Of a DNA stretch of 23,752 nt, positions 6,807-17,029 are shown piece after piece. The stretch lies in the IMG/VR virus record IMGVR_UViG_3300034050_000169, positions 1 to 23,752 of that record. One strand, 5' to 3'. How positions within the stretch are numbered: position 1 is the first letter of the stretch; the number at the start of each line of letters is the position of its first letter. The translations under genes were made by a program, and so were the position numbers. The notes beneath the pieces were generated by a model. That model made no database searches. It saw only the letters and a program-made list of their open reading frames with translations, and had not been told where the DNA came from. This DNA is from a virus.

Positions 6807-9800
6807 TATGGCTTCACATCCGTTTCAGTTTCGTATGCCATACCCATCGTGTAGTCAGGGTCACGGCCAAGAACAGCTTCAATGAACCGCTTAGCATTAG
6901 GGTTGTCGGCTGCTTGCATATCAAGCTGGAGAGTTAACTCATCGGCGATGTCTTTCTTCGCTGATGAACGCTGCGCGGAAGAACCTTGAAGTCCCGCCAT
7001 CTGGGACTTAAAGTCTGTATATGTACCGATAGCCTCAGAGATAGCCATCTCGTCAACACTCAACTTGCCATTCGTCTTACGCAAGAAGTTGAGCATATCT
7101 TTCATGTTGTTTAACTCGTCATTGATTTCGATTGAACCAAGCCCACGCAGACCTTCCATGCGCCGAGCGAACCAAGGGTTAGCTTCCTTATTCAATTTGA
7201 GTTGAAACGTCTTTTCCTCAGCCAACGCCTTAACGGCGTCAGCGTCTGGGGCTTCAGCGATCATCTTGTCAAAGTCTTGAGTGATCATATTTGCGTTGTG
7301 TTGACCTGAAAGGGAGAACAGTTCGTTAAGCTTCTCGTCCTCAGTCTTTAATACTTGAAGACCCCACACGTTCTTTACTAAATTCCATGAGGACCAGTCA
7401 AACTCCCCGGTCCTCGGACCCAAGAACAGGTATACCGACGGGTATTTTTCTGCAAGAACTTTAGTGGAATCTAAACGAGTCCAATCAAGAAGTTCACGGG
7501 AAGCTTTAACAGCCGCTAGGGTCGCAATGTTGCCAGGAGCATTCTTGTGATCTGAGATCGTGAAAGGCAAGAAAGAATCAAAATGTGCAAACTGTCCGCT
7601 TTGCATAGACTCAAACTGCAACCCGTAGAAAGCACTCGTCGCCAATTCCATTTGGTTCGGACTGCCCTCAAACTTTTGTAGAGCGGTATGCCATGTATCA
7701 CTCATGTCATCAATGCCGTGGCTCTTGGCGAACTCTGAAGCGTTACCGCTTCCTAACTGCGGTGAAGCGGCTAGCGCCCAGCTCCCACCAACTTTAAGAA
7801 TGAACGCTGCTACAGACATGGTTTGTACCGCTGCATATTGATCGGTGGTCTTAAACCGCGCCAAGTCCAACTGTTGGGTGAGGAGAATCTCACCGTTAGA
7901 GTCGCGCATTGGTTCGCCATAAACGGTTGGCGTGTCAAGCATTCCTTCGGCAGACATCATTGAGAGCGCGTCAAAAATTGAAGCACCCACCTGTGCATTC
8001 ACCCACTGCGGGTCAGCGGTCTTCAACGCTTTAGTTACGCCGGCAGGGAGGAAAGCAGTCAGCATGTCATTTAGAGTGTTGCCAGATGGTTGATTGTACG
8101 GCCCTAGCAAAGCTGAGCGTAAACCCGCGAACTGCGGGAATGCATCAAACAGCGCCACCATCGGGACGGCCACTGGCCCCATAAGTGTAGGTGCCAGTTG
8201 GTTGGGGTCAGTGGACGGTGAAAGTCCCAGTACACGCCCATTGAGGGAGAACGGATCTAAGTCAACGTATTGGCGAGGGCTGGTGTTAGTGAAAAAGCCG
8301 ATGACCGCTGAAAGCTGCTCACGCGCAAACTCATTACCAGGATAAGCGAAGTATTCATCACCGTTATCGTTCGTGTACGTGAACCCGTTGTCACCTAACA
8401 GTTGATAAAGGAGCGCACCCTTCCAAATAGCCGCAGGATCATTCTTGGCTACACGTCCTATGCGCCGGTAGAAGTCTTCAGTTGCACGATAGTAACGTGC
8501 AACGTTACGAATCTTCCAAGCCATGTTGGAACGGTTGCTTGGGTTGTCCACGTAGGAAAGGGTCAAAGAGTAGGCGTCGTCCATCGCCTGACGGGCATAG
8601 ACCGAGTTAGCGACTTCAACCTCAGCAGCGTTCGGGACAGTAGACCCACGCTTGCGTGCCATCGCTTCGGCAAGTTTCGTCCTAGATCCGGCAGTCTTGG
8701 CGAACTGGTCACTGAGATTAGCGTAAAAGATTGGGCCTTTAGAGATTCGAGCGTTCTGCCTGCCCATCCAAGAATACGCTCTATCTTCTGAAAGTAGGCG
8801 AGTATCACTCATCGGCATTGGAATGTACGGTTCGTGAATTACTTCCCGGCCAAAAATGTATTCAGGGCGGTCTTTCACAGAAATTGCTGACAAAGATGCA
8901 CGAGTTGCGCGAGTGCTAACAACTCCTTCTTTAATCATTAACTTGATTTCGTCTGGCTCAAAACCCAACCCTTTAAGTGCTTCCGGTGACATGGCATCGG
9001 TCCACCATAAAGCCCTTGGACCATCAGGTGTTTCCTGCATAAACACTTCACGCAATTTAAGATTCAGTTCGCCGTCTGCTTTAGTGAAATGCTGAAAAAC
9101 ATTCTCAAAATAGTCGTCAGCGAACTTATCCACATCGGCGTCAGAACGTAGACGCGAAAAGGATTCCTTATATTTGTAAACAGTGTCGGTGCGTATCGCA
9201 TTAGCGATAGCGGCTTTCGCTGCCACAGGATCTTGGAGCATTCTTACGGCAATCTCACCGATCGTGCCGTCGCCATCTAAAGTGACTTGCAGTTCCCGCC
9301 ACCACGCATTCAAACCGTCAAGGTAAGGCTGACCGCGCTTCGCCGATTTAGGTTCAATGTTCGCGTAGTCACCAAAACGCCATTCGCGTATTTGCCCAAA
9401 TTCAATACCAGGCACCGCTTCATCAACACCGTTAACTATGGACATGTGGAGCGGGAAACCACCGTCAGTTAGATGCCGTGACGCATCAGATAGGTCGTCC
9501 AGCAGCTCGATCCCGTGTGTGGAGTCGGCTAGGTGGTGGAAGACGATCTTGTCGTCTTCACTCACCATGTTGATCTTGAAGCCAAACAGTTTCTGGGACG
9601 CTAAAGATTGCACGGCGAGCCTAGCGAAAGCTTCCGTATCTCCAGTGGAGAGGGCAACACCTGCCTCTTTGAGTGCTTTCTCGTCTATCCCGTGGAAGAT
9701 AAGTTCGGCAATCCATTCTGGAAAGCCCCTGTTTGTCATCCAACGATTCGCCCACTCGGCCTTATTGGCGATCATGCCAAGGTTGGTGCGTAGGAGAACC

Positions 9801-12556
9801 TTCGCCGTCCCGTCAGGTTGGACCTTCACGATGATTCGTGGGCGTGCCTTTCGTGCGGCTTGATCCATTTTCCGTCCGCGGTACAAGTCGCGGACGCCAC
9901 CACCGAGCAGCCAGTACATGCCTACTTCTTCAACAGCATTTCGTACTGAGAAGCGTAGGCCGAACAAAGTTCCAAGGGACCAGTAGTCAACCGCTTTCGT
10001 GGCGGTCTTTGACCCGGCAACCCAAGCTGGATTGCGGAGCAACTCGAAGTCCCTCAAGTTTGGTAGTGCAACGCGCCTTGCAGTTTGGGATAGATGGATT
10101 GCATGTTCAACGCCGTTAGCGTCAGCAGATAGGGAACGCAGGGGCATTGCCGCGACCTCTGCGGCACGCTCTCCAATAAGGTTATCCACCTCAAGTGCTA
10201 TCTCATCTTTAGTGCCACCTCTGGACCTTAGCTCAGCTTTTAAGTCACGTATTTCAATCTTTAATGCGGCAGCGGCTGCTGCCGACTCGCTGGGAGTGAT
10301 ACTGGCAGGTACGTTGACTCCGTAGCGTTCTCCTTTCATGCTACCGGTAACAAGAGTAGTTGCTTCTTCAGTGAGCTGCTTGGCTTGCGCTTTGGTTATC
10401 GTCGCACCGCGTGAAGCGGCAGCGGCACGAACCAGCCCTGACAGTAGTAGCCGGCGTGCGCCCTCATCACCCATCCTGAAAGAGTCAGCGATGTATTCGG
10501 CGGTGCGCTTCGGGAAGAACGTTCTCGCGTAGCGGTAAACTTCTTTAGCGTCATCAGCAGTAGCTACGCTAACTGAACCCATAGTGGGTAGGGAAGAAAA
10601 TGCCCTACCAACTGCGTCACCGTAGTTTAAGGGATTAAATTTGAAGGTTCGTGCTGCTGTACCAAACTCTATCGCATTGTCACTTAACGCTTCAGCGAAA
10701 ACTTTAGGCATACCGTTGCTGGCAAGGTAAGAATCTACGAGGCGGATAGCCTCCTTCTGCGGCATTAAACTGAAAGCGATCCTGCCAACGGCACCCTTAC
10801 GGATGGCAGCGGCCATACTCATCCGAGGAACCAATGCGGTGCGCCGAGCGTTCTTTGACGCAATTTGACCTACGAAAGATCTCTCCACATAAAGTTCCTG
10901 CATCGCTGCGCGCATGGCCTCTTTAGTGGCACCGGCGACAACAAGTTTCTCCGCGACAGTGCCACTCGATGTGACGAAAGCGTCATTCGCCTCATCAATA
11001 TGTGTGGCGATACTTTGCACAGTGAACTTACCGTCCACCCCACGCATGGGGGAGGTGTACAGCTCTTGAATGGTCTGCTCGGGCATCTGACTGTACCAAC
11101 GTGTCATACGTTGACGCAGTGACGCGCCTTGACCGGTCAGTTTGGTAGCTAAGGTTGAGTTACCTGCGGCTGCCGCTTCCGCTGCACGCACCTTGAAGTC
11201 GTCCAACTTGTTCAGGTCTTTAGCGAGAGAATTAAAATAGCGGTAAGGGGCGGTAGTAACAGCAAGTCTACCCAAGCGCAATTTCCCGATAACTGACATT
11301 GCTGGACCTGAACCTGGTGCGAGCCTTTCCAAACCCCACAAGACGGCACGCGAAACCTTGACAGCCTTGCTACCTGCAAGGGTCGGGTCAAATGCTAGTC
11401 CAGTGACCATCCCGGTGACGTTTGCTAAATTCTGCCTAGAATCTGAACCACGGTAAGGGTTGTATTGCGCTGTCTCATCAGCGGCACCTAAAAGAACCTG
11501 ACCTGTGTTACCTAAAGACGCAGAATCTAGTTGACGTATCAGTTCCTGTGTGTTTCCGGTAGCGTTAGAGTAGATGATGTCTTGAAAGATCGGTACTGCT
11601 TCCTCATTGCCGACAAAATCTTCCTGTAAAGAGTTATTTATGGGGTCAGGATCTCCTGCTTGAATACGGCGCGTGATAGCAGCGACAACCTCAAACTGTA
11701 GAGGGGTGTATTCACCTGAGTCGAGAATTTCTTGCAGGTATTCCTCATTAAACATGCCAGGTTGCACCGCTGCACGGGCATCGCCGCTAAAAAATGAGGC
11801 TACAGTCCTAGGGTCAAAAGGCTGATAGAAGCCTTCGCTCTTTGTCGTCTGCTGGGAACTGTAGTTCGCTGCGCGAATACCTTCCATAACATAATTGTTT
11901 GCTGCCACGAGAGGCGCAATAACGTACCCAGCGGCCTCGGCGATAGCGCCGATGGCTGTAGATACAACAGTAGGATCCTGTATCGCTTCTTCAAGCTTCT
12001 TCGCAACAATATCCGGCACAAAAGAGGCGGTGAGCGGATCATTTTTTTCGAGTGTCTTGTAAATGTTGTTAATGCCGATAAGGTCACCACCGGCAGTGGC
12101 GTTAGCCGCTGCGATAATCGCGTCTGCGGCAGAGTTAGCAACCCCAAAGTTTACGATATTGCGGATATCAGAAGTTGTGAGATTAACATTTGCGAGCTTA
12201 GCGTCCGCAAGAATTGATTTCACTATCGGAAGATTGTCAACAACCCCAAGACCCCGACGCTCATTTTCGTGGGCAGTCAAATCGTCAGACATCTTCTGGA
12301 ACGTAGCGATAGCCAAAGCCGACCGGTTCGCTCCGGCATACATTGGTGCCATTGAAGGTGCAACGGGTGCCGTAGTCGAAATACGGTTAATCTTACTGTT
12401 GTAAGCGCGGTAGGTTTCTTCGTAATCAACCTGCAACGCCTGCTCACGTTTACCTGCGGCAGCTTTCGTGAAATCTTGCTCAGGACGCAGACTTACAACA
12501 TTCTCGCCAAAGCCGAAATTTTCTACACTGCCAGCCAGGTCTTCTTGAGGCTTCAC
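6806..12556 (-). CDS. Giant internal virion protein (1916 aa)
   Basis: 1916 residues in one frame, taking 24% of the window. It starts at GTG 12556, overlapping the previous stop in a GTGA. The protein is mostly helical and has no repeats I can see. Landmarks: a hydrophobic stretch at ~205-225 (IAEAAGYVIAPLVAANNYVM), LFGLRFSVRNAVEEVGMYWL with LGGG near ~865-895, and DNPSNRSNMAWKIRNVARYY followed by RATEDFYRRIGRV near 1335-1365. The C-terminal ~250 residues are charged and helical. The RNAVEEV and RATEDFYRR segments recur in huge virion proteins of actinophages. By size and position after the portal it should be an internal or ejected protein that helps DNA delivery. No lytic transglycosylase, protease or polymerase signature was found by eye. 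Confidence 0.7.
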   Translation of the reverse strand: MKPQEDLAGSVENFGFGENVVSLRPEQDFTKAAAGKREQALQVDYEETYRAYNSKINRISTTAPVAPSMAPMYAGANRSALAIATFQKMSDDLTAHENERRGLGVVDNLPIVKSILADAKLANVNLTTSDIRNIVNFGVANSAADAIIAAANATAGGDLIGINNIYKTLEKNDPLTASFVPDIVAKKLEEAIQDPTVVSTAIGAIAEAAGYVIAPLVAANNYVMEGIRAANYSSQQTTKSEGFYQPFDPRTVASFFSGDARAAVQPGMFNEEYLQEILDSGEYTPLQFEVVAAITRRIQAGDPDPINNSLQEDFVGNEEAVPIFQDIIYSNATGNTQELIRQLDSASLGNTGQVLLGAADETAQYNPYRGSDSRQNLANVTGMVTGLAFDPTLAGSKAVKVSRAVLWGLERLAPGSGPAMSVIGKLRLGRLAVTTAPYRYFNSLAKDLNKLDDFKVRAAEAAAAGNSTLATKLTGQGASLRQRMTRWYSQMPEQTIQELYTSPMRGVDGKFTVQSIATHIDEANDAFVTSSGTVAEKLVVAGATKEAMRAAMQELYVERSFVGQIASKNARRTALVPRMSMAAAIRKGAVGRIAFSLMPQKEAIRLVDSYLASNGMPKVFAEALSDNAIEFGTAARTFKFNPLNYGDAVGRAFSSLPTMGSVSVATADDAKEVYRYARTFFPKRTAEYIADSFRMGDEGARRLLLSGLVRAAAASRGATITKAQAKQLTEEATTLVTGSMKGERYGVNVPASITPSESAAAAAALKIEIRDLKAELRSRGGTKDEIALEVDNLIGERAAEVAAMPLRSLSADANGVEHAIHLSQTARRVALPNLRDFELLRNPAWVAGSKTATKAVDYWSLGTLFGLRFSVRNAVEEVGMYWLLGGGVRDLYRGRKMDQAARKARPRIIVKVQPDGTAKVLLRTNLGMIANKAEWANRWMTNRGFPEWIAELIFHGIDEKALKEAGVALSTGDTEAFARLAVQSLASQKLFGFKINMVSEDDKIVFHHLADSTHGIELLDDLSDASRHLTDGGFPLHMSIVNGVDEAVPGIEFGQIREWRFGDYANIEPKSAKRGQPYLDGLNAWWRELQVTLDGDGTIGEIAVRMLQDPVAAKAAIANAIRTDTVYKYKESFSRLRSDADVDKFADDYFENVFQHFTKADGELNLKLREVFMQETPDGPRALWWTDAMSPEALKGLGFEPDEIKLMIKEGVVSTRATRASLSAISVKDRPEYIFGREVIHEPYIPMPMSDTRLLSEDRAYSWMGRQNARISKGPIFYANLSDQFAKTAGSRTKLAEAMARKRGSTVPNAAEVEVANSVYARQAMDDAYSLTLSYVDNPSNRSNMAWKIRNVARYYRATEDFYRRIGRVAKNDPAAIWKGALLYQLLGDNGFTYTNDNGDEYFAYPGNEFAREQLSAVIGFFTNTSPRQYVDLDPFSLNGRVLGLSPSTDPNQLAPTLMGPVAVPMVALFDAFPQFAGLRSALLGPYNQPSGNTLNDMLTAFLPAGVTKALKTADPQWVNAQVGASIFDALSMMSAEGMLDTPTVYGEPMRDSNGEILLTQQLDLARFKTTDQYAAVQTMSVAAFILKVGGSWALAASPQLGSGNASEFAKSHGIDDMSDTWHTALQKFEGSPNQMELATSAFYGLQFESMQSGQFAHFDSFLPFTISDHKNAPGNIATLAAVKASRELLDWTRLDSTKVLAEKYPSVYLFLGPRTGEFDWSSWNLVKNVWGLQVLKTEDEKLNELFSLSGQHNANMITQDFDKMIAEAPDADAVKALAEEKTFQLKLNKEANPWFARRMEGLRGLGSIEINDELNNMKDMLNFLRKTNGKLSVDEMAISEAIGTYTDFKSQMAGLQGSSAQRSSAKKDIADELTLQLDMQAADNPNAKRFIEAVLGRDPDYTMGMAYETETDVKP

Positions 12557-12999
12557 AGGCCGCGACCTGCCATTTGCTGCGCTAGAGCCAGCAACATTGG
12601 CGAACCGTTCATGTCATATATACGGTTTAACGTATCTGAAAGTTTCGATACCGCAGGTGCGGATCTCATCATTGGCGGAGCGCCCTCGCCGGGACCAAAA
12701 TCTGCACCGGCGGTGACAGGTTCATCAGGGCGTGCAGTTTTAGAGAATAGGGGAGTCGCGGCGACACTTTGGGCAGTGGAACTTGGGTTCTGTGATCTCA
12801 TATTGGACACTGAAGGTGTCGCCGCTAGCGGAGCTGAGGATTGGATATCCATGAAGTCCGCGTTCTCTCCATATCCCATGCCCGTCATCTGGGCATTGGT
12901 CTGTTGCGGTCCACCATCAGTGCGTCTTGACAACTGACCTGGACCAGAAACTGGTGCTGGCTTGCCGGGAGTTCGAGGTCCACCATGACCGTTAGCCAT
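12553..12999 (-). CDS. Conserved small virion-module protein, PGKPAPVSGPG type
   Basis: 148 residues, overlapping its upstream neighbour by 8 bases and its downstream one by 4. The protein is Pro/Gly/Ser-rich and likely disordered. The recognisable signatures are RTPGKPAPVSGPGQLSRRTD near the N-terminus, YGENADFMDIQSSAPLA, and PDEPVTAGADFGPGEG in the middle. The end is a short helix (SPMLLALAQQMAGRGL). I recall this order as a conserved gene just after the portal in actinophages of this type. Disorder and location suggest a linker or scaffold-like assembly factor. Function is unknown. Confidence 0.62.
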   Translation of the reverse strand: MANGHGGPRTPGKPAPVSGPGQLSRRTDGGPQQTNAQMTGMGYGENADFMDIQSSAPLAATPSVSNMRSQNPSSTAQSVAATPLFSKTARPDEPVTAGADFGPGEGAPPMMRSAPAVSKLSDTLNRIYDMNGSPMLLALAQQMAGRGL

Positions 13000-13246
13000 C
13001 TACCTCACCATCCTCATCATCGCCAACAAGGGCAAACTCAACTTCTTCCTCATATTCTTCTTGCCCGGTATCGAGCATTCCGATCTCAGCGAGTTCTTCA
13101 AGGGCGTCATGCCACAAAACTTTCGCACGAGCAACCATGTCAGAGGCCACATCAGGTGACCATGAGACACCCTCGGCAGCTATACCAACTTCAATATCGC
13201 CAAACACGATACGAACAACAATGTCTCTGGAGCGTGTAGGTTGCAT
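12992..13246 (-). CDS. Small acidic conserved protein after the portal
   Basis: 84 residues; AGGAG nine bases before the ATG overlaps the portal stop. The first half (RSRDIVVRIVFGDIEVGIAA) is beta-like and the segment SPDVASDMVARAKVLWHDAL is helical. The last 25 residues are strongly acidic (EEYEEEVEFALVGDDEDGEV). No cysteines or membrane segment. A similar short acidic gene commonly follows the portal in related actinophage operons, but I know of no function. It could be an assembly chaperone; that is only inference from charge and context. Confidence 0.58.
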   Translation of the reverse strand: MQPTRSRDIVVRIVFGDIEVGIAAEGVSWSPDVASDMVARAKVLWHDALEELAEIGMLDTGQEEYEEEVEFALVGDDEDGEVDG

Positions 13247-13258
13247 GTTGCCCCGCTC

Positions 13259-15139
13259 CTATGCTGGTATTCGACGCGAAACGTTCGCTGAAAGGTTTGC
13301 TTGCCCGTTAGCACCAAGGCCAGCGAGAAGCATCTGCAAATCTGGGCGGCCACCAGGTGCCATACCTGCTTGACCTGGTGCAACCCCGCGCATAGAACCA
13401 TCACCGCTCAGGCCGCTGCCGGCCCCACCGTCACCGGGGGGAGCCAAACCGGGGGTGCCGGAAGGTGTGAGGGCATCCACACCCGGTGACTCAACCCCCG
13501 GCGACGGGGGAGTTTCTTTCGGAGCGAAAGCTTCAGCAACGACCTTCTCAATTGACTTACCGCTTTGCCTACCGATGATGATGGCGCTCAGACGGGCAAG
13601 AACCTCACCGGGGTCTTGGCCGCTTTGAGCAAGGACGGGTATCGCTTGGGCATAACCGGAGACAGCCTGCTTGAGCGCATCACGCATTTCTTCAATGTCA
13701 ACGCGCTGCTCCTCCTCGGAGGCGTTCAACGCGAAAGGCATCTGCCGGCGTAGGAAGTCGCGGGAGATAAGTTTGTCTCCACGAGCCTGCAAACCGAACA
13801 CGAGCGCACGGTTAGGGTCAAGGCCAGCCATCAAACCGTATTGCACATCGACCGTGTAGTCGCCTTTAATGTCCTTATCTGGGCGGTACTTGATCTCGTA
13901 CGGTGTGCCGTCAGCGTTACCTCGAAGAACTTTCAAATCTTGCGGGAACAGTGCCTCATCAACCATGAAACACAAACGCACCAAATCCGACAGGGATTTG
14001 GCGAACATCGCTTGGCCGGTACGAACCTGCGTGTCAAAGCCACTCATCAGGGCTTGTACGCCACGGCCAGTAACCACTGAACCGTCAACCGAGCCGTTAC
14101 GGGCCTCAGGGTAGCGGGAACCTTGACGAAGTTCCTGATCCAAGATCCCTTGCTGCTGGAAAGCAGCCATCGGAACTTCAATCGGAACCCGGCGAACCTT
14201 ATCGCCGTTAGCGGTACGAATAACCGCATCCGGCCCAAGAGCTAACTCTTGCGCGTCAGGTGGCAAAACGATAGGTGCCTGAACGGCCTTTTGGGCTGCC
14301 TCTAAAGACAGCAGAGCAAACCTGGCCTTAGCCACCTGAACGGCAAGCACATCATCAAACTGACCGTGGGACTCATCGTCAACACCGGGGCGCTGCGTCC
14401 AAACAATTAGACACTCGCCGACAGGGTTCTTAACCGATTCGAGAACGAGGTTGTTTCTACCGTAAGGCAAAAACAGCATGTCCACGTAACGGTCGTGGTA
14501 GCGGACCACTTCAATCATTTCGCTACCGCTAGTTGGGGAACCTAAAGCAGCATCAGCTTGCGGATACATTGCACAAAGTTCGTCGCGGGTCTTATAGAAG
14601 CAGAAGAAACCAGCCGAAACTTTACCCCAACGGTCAAAGACCGGGTATGCGCCAATAGAGTCAAGGAACCTGATCCTCGGCATCCGCTCATCCGTGTCAA
14701 TCTCAACCATCGCCGGCACGAAACCGTAAGTGAAATAGCGGTCAGTGGCGGTAAACATTTGTGTTTGCATGGAAGAAAAATCCACATACCCGTTAACGAT
14801 CTTGGTGCGCTTCTCAGCGGTAGACCGCGCCGAATCGGTAACCATTGAACTTGAAGCACAGTTAAACGCCGGCAACGGTGCAAGCACTTCAGAAAGGTCA
14901 CGGGCAGCAACATCGACCATGTTCGCAACAATGCCCCGATCAAAGGGGCCTTCAGGGAACAGTGAAGGGAAAACGTCCCGCATACGCCCCTGGCGTACAG
15001 CAAGAACGTTCTGCATACGGGTATCACGTTCACCGTGGCGAGACTTCAAACGGTCATACATGCCGCGAATCTCACGCAACTTAACCGCTGACCCGCCATC
15101 ATCATTGTCCGGTGCATCACCGAACATTGGGTAAGCCAA
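13259..15139 (-). CDS. Portal protein
   Basis: 626 residues starting at TTG 15139, with AGGAGG five bases upstream; there is no stronger in-frame start. It follows the terminase after 9 bases, the usual terminase-portal order. The N-terminal region (RQGRMRDVFPSLFPEG, then MVDVAARDLSEVLAPLPAFN) and the stem region (FALLSLEAAQKAVQAPIVLP, YPEARNGSVDGSVVTGRGVQ, LMSGFDTQVRTGQAMFAKSL) have the composition of large portals, which form the dodecameric ring at the packaging vertex. The last ~90 residues are a Pro/Gly-rich, low-complexity tail (PPSPGVESPGVDALTPSGTP) probably lying inside the capsid. Assignment rests on neighbour order, length and this architecture. Confidence 0.82.
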   Translation of the reverse strand: MAYPMFGDAPDNDDGGSAVKLREIRGMYDRLKSRHGERDTRMQNVLAVRQGRMRDVFPSLFPEGPFDRGIVANMVDVAARDLSEVLAPLPAFNCASSSMVTDSARSTAEKRTKIVNGYVDFSSMQTQMFTATDRYFTYGFVPAMVEIDTDERMPRIRFLDSIGAYPVFDRWGKVSAGFFCFYKTRDELCAMYPQADAALGSPTSGSEMIEVVRYHDRYVDMLFLPYGRNNLVLESVKNPVGECLIVWTQRPGVDDESHGQFDDVLAVQVAKARFALLSLEAAQKAVQAPIVLPPDAQELALGPDAVIRTANGDKVRRVPIEVPMAAFQQQGILDQELRQGSRYPEARNGSVDGSVVTGRGVQALMSGFDTQVRTGQAMFAKSLSDLVRLCFMVDEALFPQDLKVLRGNADGTPYEIKYRPDKDIKGDYTVDVQYGLMAGLDPNRALVFGLQARGDKLISRDFLRRQMPFALNASEEEQRVDIEEMRDALKQAVSGYAQAIPVLAQSGQDPGEVLARLSAIIIGRQSGKSIEKVVAEAFAPKETPPSPGVESPGVDALTPSGTPGLAPPGDGGAGSGLSGDGSMRGVAPGQAGMAPGGRPDLQMLLAGLGANGQANLSANVSRRIPA

Positions 15140-15148
15140 GGTTTCCTC

Positions 15149-17029
15149 CTACGCGCCGATAGCGTGCCACGCTCTTTGCGCTTCCATATCAACCAAGTTG
15201 ATGACATGCTGATTTGACCGATCCCACGGAGTGAGAAACGGATTCTTAACGTGCGAACGGTTATATGAACCCATCGCCTGCACCCGGTCACGGGCAGCAA
15301 GTTCAGCGAACCACAAAGCCATCACACAGTCAGTTTTAGTGTTCTTCGGTGCATCAGGTGACCAAGTAACAAGCTGCTCCACTAAAGCCTTAGCGGCCTC
15401 ATTACCGTGAGTGGAGGGAAGTTCAATCAAATGGTTCTTATCACGCCACCCACTAAACAATGAAGTCATCGAGGCGACACCAAAACTAACATCATGCTTA
15501 TTAGAGCCAGTAAAATGGGGCCGAATCACCGTGCCACGAGCTGAACAGTATTCGTTAATTTCCCGGTCATGGACCAAAAACCCTTGAAACCCGTTCTTCT
15601 CAATACGCCACTCAACAATGTTGTAACGATCCGTCCAACCTTTAATCAAATCGCGGATCGCCTCAGGAGTCATCCCCGGCTGATTAGACACATCCAACAC
15701 GTACCGTTTCTGCGACTTCGGATCAAACCCCATAACCACCGCAGCCGTATGACCGGCAGTAGCCGGGTCAAGGCCAGCCAAAATGATTAACCCATCCATA
15801 GCCTCAGGGCGGCAACCAACCATGCCACGAGGAATAACCCCCGTCATCCGGTTACCGTTAATAGCCGCACGCAACGCATCCAACTCAAACACGCCATTAT
15901 CGGCAACCTGCTTCTGCTGATACAACATCGCCCAAGCACGCGGAGAAACCCGCGCCCGCTTAGCCTTTAACCTGACCCCATCCCACTTCGGGAACAAGCC
16001 ATCAACGTCAGGATCTAAAGCCGCACCCTTCGCCCCAGGCTCAGGCTGATTCGAGCGAGGCCACAACGTCACCCAATCCTTCGGATCATCCTTAAAATCA
16101 AGAACCGCCGGCATAGACAAATACGTCCACGGAGAAACCTCATCAGGATAACGGGCACCATCCCGCAACTCCGAATACAAATCCTTACTTGACAAACGAG
16201 TACCCACCACAAGCATCGCACCCGACGCCGAAATACGAGAAATCACCTCAGACTGAATCCAGTTAATCTGCTTCTCATACTCGTGAGCATTACTATTATC
16301 AACAACGTCATCCAAAATAACAAGATCAGCACGCGCACCATAAACCGTCCCACGGATACCCGTCGTTTGAACAGTAGGATCCTTCTCACCAGAATCACGC
16401 GAATTATCGGACACATAAATCATCGTCTGATTCCACGCCTCAGAATCCTTATCAAAACCACCAACCGGCGCATACCTAGAAATAAGCTCCTGATAGCGAG
16501 GATGAGTCAAACGAGTCTTAATCGCATAAAGCATCTTCTTCGCCATCTCGGCAGTCTTAGAAACCAAAATGACCCTGATATTCGGATCCATCGCAATCCG
16601 GTAAGCCACATAGTTGATAGTGATAGTTGTAGTCTTACCATGCTCAGGAGGCATATTAACAATAATCAGATCAGGCTCACCAGGTTCATAAACCATCGAC
16701 GGATGAACCCAAGAAGGCGACTCACCCTCAATCAAATCCACCACATTACGCATATGGTCAAAAACGTGCGCCGACAAAAACCGGTCAGAAAACTCCGAAA
16801 ACCCCATCCGCTCACCACGCTGCGAAGAAGCCGTAGAACGCATCGCCCTAATCCGCGATACCGCATCCACAAACTCAGAATCAGAACGCCGCCAAGCCTC
16901 ATAAGTCGTCCTCGAACGCCCCGCAGCCTCACACGACTGCGAAACATTCAAACCAGACAACAACCCGGCAAGAACCCGCTCCTTAGCCTCACCCTTCGTA
17001 TCATTAACTTTACGACCAGCAACAGCCAC
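15149..17029 (-). CDS. terL: Terminase large subunit with N-terminal helix-turn-helix
   Basis: 626 residues, the ATP-driven packaging motor and genome-cutting nuclease. Residues ~12-62 form a helix-turn-helix (GLNVSQSCEAAGRSRTTYEA), unusual in a large subunit. ATPase: Walker A MPPEHGKTT at 126-134, Walker B VILDD ending at D240-D241, coupling motif VVGTRLS at 274-280. Nuclease: AGLDP with D421, IEKNG with E477, and KTDCVMALWF with D567, the expected acidic triad. Start is GTG 17029; an in-frame TGA lies nine bases upstream, so no longer form is possible. No separate small-terminase gene is seen next to it, so the helix-turn-helix may provide DNA recognition, or the small subunit lies outside the window. 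Confidence 0.92.
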   Translation of the reverse strand: MAVAGRKVNDTKGEAKERVLAGLLSGLNVSQSCEAAGRSRTTYEAWRRSDSEFVDAVSRIRAMRSTASSQRGERMGFSEFSDRFLSAHVFDHMRNVVDLIEGESPSWVHPSMVYEPGEPDLIIVNMPPEHGKTTTITINYVAYRIAMDPNIRVILVSKTAEMAKKMLYAIKTRLTHPRYQELISRYAPVGGFDKDSEAWNQTMIYVSDNSRDSGEKDPTVQTTGIRGTVYGARADLVILDDVVDNSNAHEYEKQINWIQSEVISRISASGAMLVVGTRLSSKDLYSELRDGARYPDEVSPWTYLSMPAVLDFKDDPKDWVTLWPRSNQPEPGAKGAALDPDVDGLFPKWDGVRLKAKRARVSPRAWAMLYQQKQVADNGVFELDALRAAINGNRMTGVIPRGMVGCRPEAMDGLIILAGLDPATAGHTAAVVMGFDPKSQKRYVLDVSNQPGMTPEAIRDLIKGWTDRYNIVEWRIEKNGFQGFLVHDREINEYCSARGTVIRPHFTGSNKHDVSFGVASMTSLFSGWRDKNHLIELPSTHGNEAAKALVEQLVTWSPDAPKNTKTDCVMALWFAELAARDRVQAMGSYNRSHVKNPFLTPWDRSNQHVINLVDMEAQRAWHAIGA

